DNA from: Liolophura sinensis
Taxonomy: Eukaryota > Mollusca > Polyplacophora > Chitonida > Chitonidae
DNA length: 64,000 nucleotides
Reading direction: 5' to 3'
NCBI RefSeq assembly: GCF_032854445.1
Contig: NC_088307.1
Coordinates: 3,656,001-3,720,000 of the forward strand
Below, piece by piece: positions 11,582 to 22,990 of the stretch (the first letter of the stretch is position 1; the number at the start of each line of letters is the position of its first letter). The notes beneath the pieces are model-generated. The model saw only the letters and a list, made by a program, of their open reading frames with translations, had not been told where the DNA came from and searched no databases. A program made the position numbers and the translations under genes.

Positions 11582-11844
11582 TTTTGTCAGAATAACAACT
11601 TGCTCACATTTGAAAAGTACTCCGTCTACTACTCCTAATTCATCTCTAATGTTCCAGTATTCTCAACACTCATGTGGGCAATCTTTTATCTCGACTGGCC
11701 ATCCCTATAGAGTAAGTGAAACTACTTTTGACAACGTTTTGTCTTTCTGCGTTTCCTGTTTTAACTTTTCAAACTTTTCTGGGAAAATGGGGTTTGTTCC
11801 CTGACCAAAAATACTTAAAGGGGTGCTTCTAACCGGCTACCTGC

Positions 11845-12422
11845 TTTCGGTAAGTAAGCTCTACTCAATGCATCTGCTAACCAGAGTTCTTTCCCTTCGT
11901 TGTACTTCTAACTGGTAAGGTTGTAATGCTAGGAGCATTCTTTGGAGTCTGAGTGGTGTTTTGTGAAGAGGCTTTTTGAAAACAACCTTTAACGGTTTGT
12001 GATCAATATCTTCTTGAACTACTCTATTACCTACGTAGTCGTTGACATCCAAATGTTATCGCGAGAAGCTCTTTCTCGATTTGGGCATAATTTTGTTGAG
12101 TTTGCGTTAACGCTCGCAACGCGCATGCGATCGGTTTTCCGTCTTGTATCAACGCGGCACCTAAGCCTTTTGAACTAGCGTCCACTGACAATGTGAGGGG
12201 TTTGTCTGCATCATAAAATACTAACACTGGAGCTGTCGTGAGTAACTCACATAACTTTGTGTAACCTTTCTCATGTCTATCCGTCCATTCCCATTCTACT
12301 CCTTTCACTAACAGTTCTCTCAATGGGGCGTTTTGATCAGCTACATCGGGTATGAATATGTGAACGTATGTCAACATGCCTAGAAATATCTGTTTATCAG
12401 TCGGCCTTGGCATTTCTAACAA
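11845..12422 (-). pseudogene. Gypsy RT connection and RNase H domain, broken
   Basis: ORF 12027-12422 carries the post-RT segment (FLGMLTYV, PLRELLVKG) and an RNase H block with LSVDASSKGLGAAL and NYAQIEKELLAI. The frame shifts near 12040, and the tail continues in 11861-12052 and then another frame, ending in a LADALSRAYLP motif typical of the RNase H-integrase junction. A further shift separates it from the RT at about 12418. Confidence 0.85.
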
Positions 12423-12765
12423 TGCCTTGACTTTTCCAGATCTATTTTTAGACCGCTGTCTGTTATTCTATGCCCTAGATAAGCTATCTCTGATTTTGTA
12501 TGTAGAACCTTGTCTTTGTTCAGTTTCAGATTTTCTTTTCTCGCTATTTCTAGCATTTGCTTTACTCTGCTTTCATGTTCTGGGTCCGTCTGTCCCCAAA
12601 CCAGTATATCGTCCATTACGATATCTATTCCTACATCTTCAAAAAGTTCTGACATTCTAGCCTGCAAAATTTCTGGAATGCTGTTTATTCCAAATGGAGC
12701 TCTCAAAAACCTGTACCTTCTGAAAGGTGTATTAAATGTACAGTATTCTGAACTTTTCTCATCTA

Positions 12766-14293
12766 AACTCTGTCAAAAAAGAAACGCAACCCCCGTATTT
12801 TAGAGATTTTAATATTCAGTTTTAGGACGGCACAACTTTTTTCTTATTGAAGACAGAAGTCAGAAATTTGGCAGAATAATAATCAAGATGGTCATGTTTA
12901 AAACTGTCTTTTCAAAAGTCATCTCACAGACACCAGTTGCTCACCAGGGGGCGTCTTCCTCAGTATCTCGTATGACCACCACGAGCTGCAATCACTGCAC
13001 GGCATCTCCTTGGACAAGAACGGATAAGACGCCGGATTCTCTCCTGGGGAATGGCCCTCCACTCCTCCTGTAACGCAACGGCGAGCTGTTGAAGCGTCTG
13101 TGGCGGTGGCTGACGTTGACGCACGTGTCAGAGTATCCCACAGGTATTCAATAGGGTTGAGGTCTGGTGATTTAGAGGGCCACGGCAAGACATTGACGTT
13201 GGAATCCTGCAGAAAGTTCATTGTTGCACGTGCAGTATGAGGCCTGGCGTTGTCCTGTTGAAAAAGCTGTGTCTGTCGGTCAATAATCGGGAGAAGGTGA
13301 GGCTGTAACACGTGGTTGATGTAACGTTGGGCTGCCGGGTTCCCTGGAATGATCACCAAGTCTGAATTCTGGTTGTACGAGATGGCTCCCCAAACCATAA
13401 CACTGCCTCCGCCAAATCTGTCCACCTGCCGGACGCAGATGGGCGCAAAGCGTTCATGACGTCTCCTATACACACGCTGTCTTCCGTCGTGACGTGTCAA
13501 AACAAAACGGGATTCATGAGCAAACCAGATGCGCCTCCAGTTTTGTAAAGTCCATATCCTTACGTTGTTGCACCACCTGAGTCGTAGGCGTCGATGTAAG
13601 GGGCGTAGTACAGGTTCAACAACTGGTCTACAGGCACGTAAACCCGCTTCTTTCAGACGGTTCCTAATCGTTTGAGCCGACACTCTCCTCAAACCTGGTA
13701 TTGGTGTGGCAGTCACGGTTGGTAGGGCATGCCGATAACGCAGGTGAAGGACCCGGATGTACCGATCTTGAAGTGGGGTCGTGATTCTTGGCCTTCCACT
13801 TCTCGGGCGATCGTTGGTCGAATTAAAGTGGTTGTAACGGCTCCAAAGTCGGGATATCGTTGTTTTGTGAACATTTAGGTGTCGTGCAATAGTACCAAAA
13901 CTTTCTCCGGCTTGAAGACGACCAATGGCGATATTTCGGTCGGCAGCACTCGCAGTCGCGGCATTTTACCGACTGCCTTTCGTCGACGAATGAATGAATA
14001 AAATACGAAAGCACATGGGCTTTTATACACCCCCACACTATAACTACCATTGACATGATTTGCATGTGAATGGTTCTGTGTGCGACGTCAACAGGGTCAG
14101 TCCATGAGTTGTGACGTCATAAGCAATAAAATACACTTAGGAGAGAAAAGGCAGTTGTTTGGATGGTAATCTTCATTAAAAACTTGTATAATTTCATTAC
14201 ATTTGGCTAAAGTTTAGTTTGGAAGCAATAACTTTGTTCCAACAAATTTTTGATATCCGATATTAGGGGTTGCGTTTCTTTTTTGACAGAGTT
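12766..14293 (-). mobile_element. Tc1-like transposon A (1528 bp)
   Basis: Near-perfect terminal inverted repeats begin AACTCTGTCAAAAAAGAAAC at both ends (mirrored at 14293). TA dinucleotides flank both ends (12764-12765 and 14294-14295). The single gene inside encodes a DD34E transposase on the minus strand. It interrupts the Gypsy RT, so it is younger than the Gypsy insertion. Confidence 0.95.
12962..13965 (-). pseudogene. Tc1-like DD34E transposase, frameshifted
   Basis: The N-terminal helix-turn-helix is visible in one frame (AIGRLQAGESFGTIARHLNV, TTISRLWSRY), then RPRSGRPR, the second HTH, GGGSVMVWGAIS, QQDNARPHTA and SPDLNPIEYLW. Spacing between the second Asp and the Glu is 34 residues. 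Three defects are visible: a frame break between the ATG-containing frame and the HTH frame near 13940, a frameshift near 13120 that separates the C-terminus (which ends in another frame as GGHTRY then stop), and His in place of the first catalytic Asp (FAHESRF). Non-functional copy. Confidence 0.9.
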
Positions 14294-14769
14294 TAATTTC
14301 ACTGGCCAGTAGCCACTTTTGGCGTCAAATTTAGAGAAATATCTACTCCTTGTCAGTTTTGTTGCCACCTTCTGTATGGTATTCATGGGGAAACGAGATC
14401 TCTGTATTACTTCATCTAAATCTCTGGGGCCTAAGCATACTCTGAGTTCACCATTGGGTTTGACTACAGTTACTAAACTATTAACCTATTCTGTTATTTT
14501 TTTTGTTTATTTATTTTTTTTTGTTACTTTTTTGTGATCACATTAAAGCTTTCCATTCTGTCTAGTTCAGCTTTTAGTTTCTCTTTCAGAGCTAGAGGTA
14601 CATACCTAGGTGGGTGTATTACTGGAGTAACATTTTCTTTCAAGTGAATTTTGATTTCACCCTGTAAACAACCATGACCATTAAAAACATCATCATATAG
14701 CTCTAATAGCTCTTCTTGTGTCATTTTACCTGGCCCTGATTTCTCATGCTGCTCTACTTTGTCTTTCAC

Positions 14770-15022
14770 TTACACTTTCTCTTGTTTTGCTTTTGGTGCA
14801 CCTTTCTTTTCCCTCGGCACCCTTTAATACTGATTTTTCTCTGTGATTACCGAGTTTTCCCTTTTAATTATCTTTAACTCTTTTTCACAAAGGTTTGCGC
14901 TAAAACTGTTGGAGAATTACCTTCTGCAATGTGAAAAGTTATCGGGTGTAGCTCTTGTTTTCGTTCACACACTGTTTTAACTTTACCTACAGTCTTTATG
15001 AAATGTCCTTAGTAAGAAACTA
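14770..15022 (-). pseudogene. Gypsy protease-RT spacer
   Basis: Continuation of the Gypsy pol polyprotein after the second Tc1-like insertion. Reading with frame changes gives KTVGKVKTVCERKQELHP-type sequence. No catalytic motif. Confidence 0.5.
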
Positions 15023-16676
15023 TACAGTGCAATAAAAGTAAGTTCCCCCCAAAACGTTGTTTGATATTTCCCTTGATGTGAACCAGATCGCAATGAAATT
15101 TTGCACACACACTCCCAGTAATCCGGTGGGCGTGTTATATCAAGGATTAACGTGCAAGTGCAGTTGTGCGCTAATGGGCATGCACAAGCTGAAAATCGGT
15201 CGATTTTGAAAATTTCACAAAAGCAGTCAACCAGATTTTTCACCGCCAATATCATCAGAGAATTCGTGTTACCAGTCCTGAAATATTCATGCGGGTGGTC
15301 ATTAAGGATATGACACACACCACAAGAAATTCATGCGGTTAAACATGACCTGCATCGGGTCTGAGCTGGTCAATAAAAGGTTCTAGGACCTGAATCGCCC
15401 ACATTACTGTCCACAACTCTAGGACAATCAATGTTGCACGTTTTGTGACTGTGGTATACAACACGGGCAGGGCAATTGCAATTGGCCTTTTGCGGGCTAA
15501 CACCCCTGTAAAAAAGGTTGCACGTCGAATGGGGGTGACACCAAACGCCATTCGAAAATTTCGAGCGAAGGTTCTCCCGCATCAGGAGATGTCAAGGACC
15601 TGCCAAGAAGTGGAAGGCCCAGGGCAACCACACAAAGACAAAATCGGTGAATCGTAAACGTCGCACAAAGGACCAGAACGGCATCAGGCAGAAGGGTCTG
15701 AGTGTGCCACACATAAAAAGCAATGCCATTTTCGACTCTAGCGCGGATTCAACTTTCTCGTCATGTCACTTAACATCCATTTTGAATTTCAGCACCAGAG
15801 GTTCGAGATCATGCTGGTGTCGAGGCGAGACGGTTGAGTGCCCAAACAACCAGGAGAGGTCTAAAAGTTGACGGAGTACGTCCCAGGCGGCTGGTGAAGA
15901 AAGCCTTGTTGCTCCGTCGTCATAAGATAGCGCGTCTGTAGCGGGCGATAAATCACGTTCGATTGGACTAGACGGCAATGGGGCAATGTTCTTTTCATCG
16001 ACGAAACGCGTGTGTCCCCGTCACGTTGACTCTAGGAGACGTGTGTGGCGTCGGCAGGGTGAACAGCACGCAGAGTGCTGCGTGCAGCCAGTAACGGCCT
16101 TTGGTGGTGGCAGCGTAATGTTCTGGGCAGGCATCAGTTTGGCACGCAAGACCGATCTGATTCCTATTAAGGGAAACTTGAACGCTGCTGGCTACGTTGC
16201 TCACGTTCTCATACCGCATGTTTTGCCCCACTCAGCCGCCGTTGGAGAGGATTTGTCTTCATGGACGAAAATGCGCGTCCACATTGTGCAAGGATTGTGA
16301 ATGACTTCTTCCAAACTGAAGGCATTGACCGGATCCAGTGCCCCGCGAGTTCTCCAGATCTCCACGCCATCAAACATCTTTGGGATGAGTTGAAACAATC
16401 AGTCTGTCGTCGAGTTGGGATGGAGTCCACTTTTGACGATTTGAGATGCCACCTTCAGGAAATCTGTTTGATTCCTTTTACGAAATTTTCAAAATCGACC
16501 GATCTTCAGTTTGCGCAAGCCCATTAGCGCACAACTGCACCTGCGCGTTAATCCTTGATGTACAACGTCCGCCGGATTACTGTGGTTGGTGTGTGCAAAA
16601 TTTCATTGCGATCTGGTACATATCAAGGGAGATATCAAACAACATTTTGGAGGGAATTTACTTTTGTTCCACTGTT
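15023..16676 (+). mobile_element. Tc1-like transposon B (about 1654 bp)
   Basis: Long inverted repeats of about 190 bp: TACAGTGCAATAAAAGTAAG at the left and the mirror of AACAGTGGAACAAAAGTAAA at the right, followed by matching GTTTGATAT, CCTTGATATG, CAGATCGCAATGAAATTTTG and CAGTAATCCGG blocks. TA flanks lie at 15021-15022 and 16677-16678. It is inserted in the Gypsy protease region, on the opposite strand to Gypsy. It is more diverged than transposon A. Confidence 0.9.
15445..16527 (+). pseudogene. Tc1-like transposase, heavily degraded
   Basis: A start and HTH region (RAIAIGLLRANTPVKKVARR, then MGVTPNAI) is followed by frame-broken sequence. 15986-16300 carries the catalytic core start with FGGGSVMFWAGIS, and 16261-16527 carries MDENARPHCA and SPDLHAIKHLW in another frame. 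The position of the catalytic Glu (normally in a PIExLW context) is Lys here (AIKHLW). Frameshifts near 15650, 15980 and 16250 plus this change make it inactive. Confidence 0.85.
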
Positions 16677-16997
16677 TATTCTTTCTTTACTTTTTACCAA
16701 TTTGCCTGGAGACCCAAGTGACTGGAATTTAGAATTTGGCATCACGTTGGCTTGTGCACCTGTATCAGTTTTGCACATAACAAGCTTGTTGTTGCACAAC
16801 AGTTCCACCGTCCATTTAGCAGTACTGGTCTCACCATTGTCATTGATCTGGTTATGTGTCACTTTCTGTTTCTTCTCCACAGTGGCGATAAAAAATTGAC
16901 TATCTTCAAATGTCTCATCGACAGTGTATACCCGTCGTCCTCCTTCCTCGTGATTTTCTTCGCCCTCTGTTTCCATTGTGGCTCTGTCCTCGACCAC
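16677..16997 (-). pseudogene. Gypsy aspartic protease region, interrupted
   Basis: Contains the retroviral-type active-site motif TDTGAQANVMP preceded by an acidic linker. The frame runs into Tc1-like transposon B at 16676. The protease flap region lies partly beyond the insertion. Inactive. Confidence 0.85.
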
Positions 16998-17097
16998 GCC
17001 AACCGCTGTTATATCGTCCTCTGTATTGTCCTCGTCCTGGTGGATTTCTCTGTTTGATTTTGTTCGGACAGCACACAGAAAAATGTCAAAAGTCGGA

Positions 17098-17780
17098 ACA
17101 CGAATTACACTGTTTTTCTTGCGCTGGACAACGTTTGTTTACATGTAGACGCCCACAGCTGTTACATTTTTTCCTGGTTGGTTCTCATGGCTACCACGTG
17201 CACTGGCTGCTCCGGGTGACCTAGTTCTGCAATGTTCATCACTTGCATATGTCTGGCTGTTGTCTCGTATGCACGACAAATGTTTATCGTTTGTAGACAA
17301 ATTCAAATCTGGCGTTCTCAACAGTCGAAGTTTATCACTTCGGATACCACTGACAATTCTGCTGCTTATAAGCGTGTCTTTTAAGTCACCGAAATTATAA
17401 TCTTTGGCCATATTTGTTAGCTGAATCAAATATTTATCAAAAGTCATGTGTGGTTCTTGGGCTCCCGTCAAAAAGATGTGGTGATAGTAACTCAAATTCT
17501 GTCTTTGTGGTTGACAATACCTTTCAAATTTGTGTATTACTTTTTCATACCTCTCAAGATTTCCATCAACATCTCCCGGTTCATCCCATTTCAGTCCATT
17601 GGACACCGTTATCACTTCTTCCCCTGCAACATGTAGGAACGTGGCGATGCGCACTTTATCCGGTTTCTCAGCGATGCCCATTGCAGTCCAATACAGTTCA
17701 AACGTCTGCTTAAAACGTTTCCAATTTTCGGCCACATTGCCCTCGAAACTCATCTTCGTCTGTGGGCTAAGTTGGGTCAT
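17098..17780 (-). pseudogene. Gypsy gag with frameshifted zinc knuckle
   Basis: ORF 17139-17780 (213 aa) starts with MTQLSPQTKMSFEG and carries the capsid-type region with ENWKRFKQTFELYW, KFERYCQPQRQNL and SSRIVSGIRSDKL. The nucleocapsid zinc knuckle (CNSCGRLHVNKRC, then a second Cys pair) is present, but in a different frame from about 17150 on. A single-base change in the A run near 17170 is the likely cause. Confidence 0.85.
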
Positions 17781-17816
17781 TGTGGTTACGGCAAATTTCT
17801 ACCGAAAAACCACTAA

Positions 17817-17828
17817 ATTCTGACACCA
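17817..17828 (-). other. primer binding site of the Gypsy element
   Basis: On the minus strand TGGTGTCAGAAT lies five bases after the 5' LTR. It is complementary to the 3' end of a tRNA finishing in TTCTGACACCA, the form found in leucine tRNAs. Confidence 0.65.
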
Positions 17829-17833
17829 TAGCA

Positions 17834-17951
17834 TGTATTAGCACCGAACCACGAGGTAGGCGAAGCTGGAGTTGCACACGCGCTCAGCATTTATTACATA
17901 CAGCGTGCGTAGTGTATCACGCTATCACGACAATCTATGACGTTCACCACA
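17834..17951 (-). repeat. 5' LTR of the Gypsy element
   Basis: Counterpart of 9876-9986. On the minus strand it begins TGTGGTG and ends TAATACA. The two LTRs differ by several substitutions and small indels, so the insertion is not recent. Confidence 0.85.
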
Positions 17952-18314
17952 CAACTCTCCCTTTGACGGAGAAAGTTATGACAATCTTGAGCTCTTCCGC
18001 CTGGGCCCGAGGTAAACACGATAGGCCTTTCTCTTTTATAAAACATAATTTTGTTCTCGATGTAGGCATAGCCCAGAGTATATTCCAGGTGATGTCCAGT
18101 ATGACATCATACACGTCATTGTCGACTATATACATGTATGTCCTGTGGTGTTGCATATAACTGACACAAGAGGTCGCGTTTTTCCTTTCCGTTCTGATTT
18201 TAGGGTAAACCATTCTGAAGTCGAAAGTTACACTTTTGTTTACTCATTTGAGCTTGTTTTCGCCATGATATATACTTAAGTGCTGGCAGGGTGGCCTTTC
18301 ACCAATCATTTTAA
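17952..18314 (+). repeat. composite dispersed repeat, copy A, right part
   Basis: CTCTCCCTTTG, GAGCTCTTC, GCCTGGGCCC, GGCCTTTCTCTTTTATAAAA, CGATGTAGGCATAGCCCAG and GTCCAG-ATGA blocks match 35375-35550. The match resumes exactly where the left part stopped at the Gypsy insertion. Confidence 0.75.
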
Positions 18315-18665
18315 ATAAAAGAAAGATAAAATGTAAAGTAAGGTTCATCAGACAGACAACTGAAAACTTATGCGTAAAAATACTTTCATTTATTTTTTGG
18401 GATTTTTTTGAAAAGTGTTGAAAGGCATTCAGATGTTTATTACTCTTGGGTAATACGAGTTATTCCAACATTCAGTGTCGGGTTTAGAGTTGGAAACAGT
18501 TCCTGGGATGTCAGAGTCCAACAGCTGTAATAGTATGGTGCATAAAGCCCATCTTAGAATCCAAACCGTTTGAACGCATTTAACTCTGTTCAAAAAAATC
18601 TAAATAAATGGAAGTATATTTAATGCCAAGTTTTAAATGAAAACTTCGATTTTAGAGGTCTTTTC
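18315..18665. mobile_element. fold-back element, family 2, copy 1
   Basis: The left arm (GGTTCATCAGACAGACAACT... TTATGCGTAAAAATACTTTC) and right arm (GGAAGTATATTTAATGCCAA...) are imperfect reverse complements around a central spacer. Related copies are at 35690-35848 (one arm) and 52060-52500 (both arms). Non-coding. Confidence 0.55.
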
Positions 18666-18734
18666 TACAGCATTAAGAACGCAGTCGTGAGAGAAGCAGC
18701 TGTATGTACGGCCATACTAAAGCCATTAAGCAAC

Positions 18735-19070
18735 TGGTATTAAAGTTCACAATAAATGTGTTTTACGAATTTGTCATGTTAAGTTTTAAATACAGAGTTT
18801 ACAGTGAACTTGTGTTACAAAATTTTCATTTTGTCTTTTACATACAGTTTACAGTTAATGCGCAGTACAAAATTTGTTATTTTACCTTTATACACAAGGT
18901 TACAATTAATCTGTTACAAATTTGTCATTTTGTCTTTACATACAGTTTTCAATAAATGTGTTTTACAAAGTGTCATTTTATCTTTTTACGTAAGGTTTAC
19001 AATAAATGTGTTACAAATTTGTAATTTTGTCTTTACATAGCGCTCACAATACATGTCTTATAAAGGACCC
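18735..19070 (+). repeat. minisatellite with ACAAATTTGT motif
   Basis: About six units of 45-60 bp combining GTTTACAATAAATGTGTT and ACAAATTTGTCATTTTGTC with TTTACATA. Same family as 6380-7540. Confidence 0.75.
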
Positions 19071-19499
19071 TTGTAACTAGATGGAAAATCGTCCCCATGT
19101 CGGTTAGGTTGATTGCCAACCTGCTCACACTGACAGATCATCTGCGAAATGACACAATGGCTTCCCCAGTATGCGGTAGAAGTTGTTATGGAACATGAGT
19201 AGCCGAAATAAATAGGCCAAGCTAAAACATTCGCTGCTACATTCAGCATACTGTATGTCGTTAAATGCATAGGACAATATCCTTTTCTGTTCAATGGTGG
19301 TATTTGAAACAAGTTTTATCTCACGAATTATTCCGTTAATACATCACAATGCTTTTAATAGAAATTTATTACGAAGCTAAGCTGATAAACACGTGCTCCT
19401 TTTCTCAGTTCTGCACTAAAAAAATTCTTCATTAATTGTATTTCATGTTTAAGTAAGTTTCTGCGTAAAAAAATATATATTTCCCACCTAGTTGCAAAG

Positions 19500-19870
19500 G
19501 GGTCCTTTGTCATTTTGTCTTCTTCATGTAGACAGGGGGAGATACGGCTTTACGAAGCACTTCTCGCAAAATAACAATAGGTGCAAGTTACATTTGTTAC
19601 TTTATGTTCCAAAACACACCCATATAGAACAAAGTGCCTTGCCAGCAGATCTGGTTTTATGGACGTAATTCAAACAAATTCGTTATTTTATCTTTTTGAG
19701 TGTACAATACATGTATTTTTACGGATTTGTCATTTTGATTTTCATGTGCAATTTACAATTTATGTGTTTTCTAATTTTGTCATTTTATCTATTTACATAG
19801 AGTTAGCAATACATGTGTTACAAATTTGTTATTATGCGTTATATATAGAGTTTACAATAAACGCATTAAG
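19500..19870 (+). repeat. minisatellite remnants, ACAAATTTGT family
   Basis: Diverged units ending in GTTTACAATAAACGCATT. Includes TTACAAATTTGTTATTATG. Interrupted by unrelated sequence. Confidence 0.6.
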
Positions 19871-20404
19871 GTGTGCTCAACAGTCAACAGTAGCATGATG
19901 GGTTCACTGTTTGATTTCACAAGGACTAGCCATCTGTATTTGAGCTTGTTCAGTACAGCGTGTACGGCCTCTCGCATTCACAACAGCAAGACATCCTTGT
20001 CTCATTGACAAGTCGCCTTCAACGAAACGCTGCTTATTGTCGCCAAAGTCTAAAGAATACGCAGAGAGAGAAGAAAGAATATACGATTTCAATGCCCAGA
20101 GCCAGGATCGAGCCCACATCTGGTGTGTAACGGCCGTTGAAAGACAGACGTCTTAACTGGCATGCCATGACCGGCTCCCAGGACATGCACTAAACTTAGT
20201 ACACTCAAAAAATGAATCTGTTCTTATTAACAGAAAGTCTGTTGTTTGAGTGATACTAGAATGTATTCTGTTGGTGCAACAGATTATTTTCTTAAATATA
20301 ACACACATATTCTATTAATTCCACATAAAGATTTTATTATACAAATAGGATATTATGTTGAATATGAATATGATACAGTATTATGTTATTATAACAGAAC
20401 AGAT

Positions 20405-20605
20405 TCTCGGTCGCTGTGAGTTCAACTCCAGATCATGCTGGTTTCCTCTCCGGCCGTACGTGGGAAGTTCTGCCAGCAACCTGCGGATGGTCGTGGGTTT
20501 CCCCGGGCTCTGCCCGGTTTCAACCCATCATAATGCTGGCCGCCGTCGTATAAGTGAAATATTCTTGAGCACGACGTAAAACACCAATCAAATAAATAAA
20601 CAAAT
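20405..20605 (+). mobile_element. tRNA-derived SINE copy
   Basis: Contains the B-box-like GTGAGTTCAACTCC, then CCGGCCGTACGTGGGAAG, AACCTGCGGATGGTCGTGGG, CATAATGCTGGCCGCCGTCG, the AACACCAATCAAATAAATAA tail. The 5' head is truncated. Confidence 0.9.
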
Positions 20606-20864
20606 AGAATAGATTCTAACATCGCTCAGAAAACACACTTCCTGTTAAACTTTACAGATTAATTTTTTGAGTGTAGTGATTCTAATGAGACGGGCGCGTC
20701 AAGGACATCTAATAACAGATTCCCTCATAACTTGCTCTTCACTATTCATAATCCTTGCTTCCGTCGCACAAAAAAAAAGATTCCTGAGTACATAGGCGTT
20801 AAAGATCAGTTAAATACAAATAAACCTCACATTCCCGTCGCCATGGAATCTGCATGATCTTTAA

Positions 20865-21420
20865 AGGACAAGAAAATTTAAAATCAATCAAATACCATTG
20901 AAAAAAATGAAAAAAATACCATTGTAAAAATTTTTAATATGTACCTCAAGTACCAAAATCCGCTGTGGGCGACTCCATTTTGACTAAGAACTAGTCCTGA
21001 AAAAGTCTTCTGTGTTAGGAGGAGAATTGTCCTCGAAAACCGCTGAAGTGCAGTTCGTACATTTCCGGTAGAACTCTTCTTCCCAGAAGGTAGCGAACAG
21101 TACAGTTCGTTTTCCGCTTGACAATAGGGAAACCGGAATGTTGGACGTAGGTTCCGAGTTTACACGAACTAGCCGGCAGTTTTAACGACTCTCATTGGCG
21201 TAAGCCCAGAGAGGCAACACACCCCCAGCATAAATTACAAGGTGTTAAAGATGGAGGACGCGATGGACTCAGCGATACATGTATATGCCAGCTTTGCCGT
21301 ATTCAGGCTTTACGTGTACGGCGAGGAAAAATCGCAAAATTATGCAGCAGGCATCATCAGAAAGAAAAAAAATGTGCAGTTTTCAGCCTATAGTGTCATG
21401 TTTTAAAGTTTTCTTCTCCT
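20865..21420 (+). mobile_element. MITE with TTAA target-site duplication, copy 2
   Basis: Ends AGGACAAGAAAA / TTTTCTTCTCCT with TTAA at 20861-20864 and 21421-21424. The interior matches copy 1 (4731-5246), including the GTGCAGTTCGTACATTTCCG block and GGTGTTAAAGATGGAGGACG, and it keeps a segment missing from copy 1. Confidence 0.85.
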
Positions 21421-21424
21421 TTAA

Positions 21425-22990
21425 CAACAAATGCATTCAGGCAAAGGTATGCTGACAGTATGTGTTCATTTTATTGTATTCATACGAAAATGTAGGACAT
21501 CGATTGCTAATAAATTTTTAATATACATGTATGTATAATAATTTAAAAGAACAGGTATACATTAGACATTTTAAGAGTGATATCTGTTTAATGACCTTCC
21601 AACAGTGAAACCTCACCAGCTGCTCAAATGGATTATATCACCTGGGAAATCTTATATATAATATTGGCTTAGACTTGTGTAAGGCTCATATCATGAATAT
21701 ATATGGGGAGCATATTGTGAAAATATATATAAATAACATATAAGAAACATAATTGGCATTAGATCACACCCATTTGTGAGATACGCGTCTTACATGACAC
21801 AGAAGTCGGGAATTCCGAGTATAAGGGTTTGCTTGTGACGTCATTACGATAGGTGAATCATGGCTTGCCAGCCTGGAACGATTCAATCTCGCACTTAAAC
21901 TTGACGAAGTCGACCTACGCGTAAGCCGTATGTCAAGAAATTTGGTCGTGACCGGCTGTGACCATCTTTATGTGACGGGTCAGTTAGAGTAATCTCCCCT
22001 TAGTGACGTTCTTTTACCATGTTGTGTAAGAAAGTTACTATTCCGGCAGACTACAGCGTAAGCAGGTCACATCAGATCAGGTAGCTGAAATAATCACATG
22101 AAGATGTCAGAACCTGTGACACGTTAAGTCCTCAGTGAGCAGTTGTGATGCTGTTATAAGTAAGGTTACATACTAATACCAGTCCAGTCAGGTGGTTGTG
22201 TTCCCTAGTGGTGTGGTGGTGTACTATAAGCCATGACAGACTCTCAACCTCATAAAGATATAACGGACCAGTAACATTCCCAGGTCACTTGCCTCTTGCC
22301 GCTGTTTCACTCATCACAACTGTTTTGACTGTCGGACTGTGATGGCATTGGTTGTCGCTATCTCTGATACAAATAAATGTTGTCAACTCCAAAAGACGTT
22401 GTTGGCTCACATGTTCAGTTCAGCCACTGGTGAGTCAGATGAGTAGATCGACTAAAATCAGCGTCCGTTCGTGCCTCCAGATGCTTCCAGTTGCTTGCAG
22501 TTGCTAAAACCCCAGTTACTCCCAGTCGCCAAAAACCCAGTTGCTTCCAGTCGCATGGTCGATCTTTGCCCATGCAGCTTACAGCAAGTCCTTTGAAACC
22601 CTCTGCAGATATATACAGAAACCTGGCTTTTAGAAGAAAATACATCTAAGAGCAGTTCCTGTGCACCTCCTTTGGCATGCAACAGTCGATAATCCACAAA
22701 CTGAAGTGATATCAACCATATTTGCGCTGTTTTTAGTGATCATGTTTAAGAGATTTTCAGGCCAAACTTGTAGAAGAAATTTTTACGTCCTTATTTAAGT
22801 AACCGATACAGGTATAACCTTTTGTTAGAATTTCGTCAAAACTTTAGAATGAAGGAAATCTATTACATGTTAAACAGTACATTTTGGTAACTGTGTTGTT
22901 AGCACTCCTGGACGTAGCTATTCAAATGAGCTATTAATTTAGGAAAATAAGATGGGTCGCATATAATGTGTTATACCCATCATCGAATCA
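21425..22990. other. no gene recognised
   Basis: No supported exon or repeat family. A short local repetition of (A)CCCAGTTGCTTCCAGTCGC-like sequence lies at 22470-22560 and produces spurious minus-strand ORFs. Confidence 0.5.

Larger units (their letters stand above)
12416..14769 (-). pseudogene. Gypsy reverse transcriptase, split by a Tc1-like insertion
   Basis: The N-terminal part (14524-14769) shows DVFNGHGCLQGE and PPRYVPLALK. Then comes a T-rich disruption, an in-frame TAG at 14486-14488, and the LRVCLGPRDLDEVI block. The frame stops at the transposon edge (14296) and resumes on the other side (from 12763) with RYRFLRAPFGINSIPE and the catalytic VMDD box (12608-12619). A Tc1-like element was therefore inserted in the RT domain without loss of RT sequence. 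Confidence 0.9.
9876..17951 (-). mobile_element. Ty3/Gypsy LTR retrotransposon (K02A2.6-like), dead
   Basis: The element reads on the minus strand: LTR (17834-17951), PBS, gag, protease, RT, RNase H, integrase, pol tail, PPT, LTR (9876-9986). Domain order PR-RT-RH-IN is that of Ty3/Gypsy. Two Tc1-like transposons (12766-14293 and 15023-16676) are inserted in it; without them the element is about 4.9 kb. Every coding domain carries frameshifts or stops, so it is inactive. It is inserted in composite repeat copy A. Confidence 0.9.

Noticed and set aside
11058-12803. Several plus-strand ORFs of 60-107 codons
   Set aside because: Antisense shadows of the Gypsy pol domains on the minus strand.
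9866-17960. Clear target-site duplication of the Gypsy element
   Set aside because: Flanks CAGC/CAAC are only roughly alike, and several bases at the outer edge of the left LTR are ambiguous.
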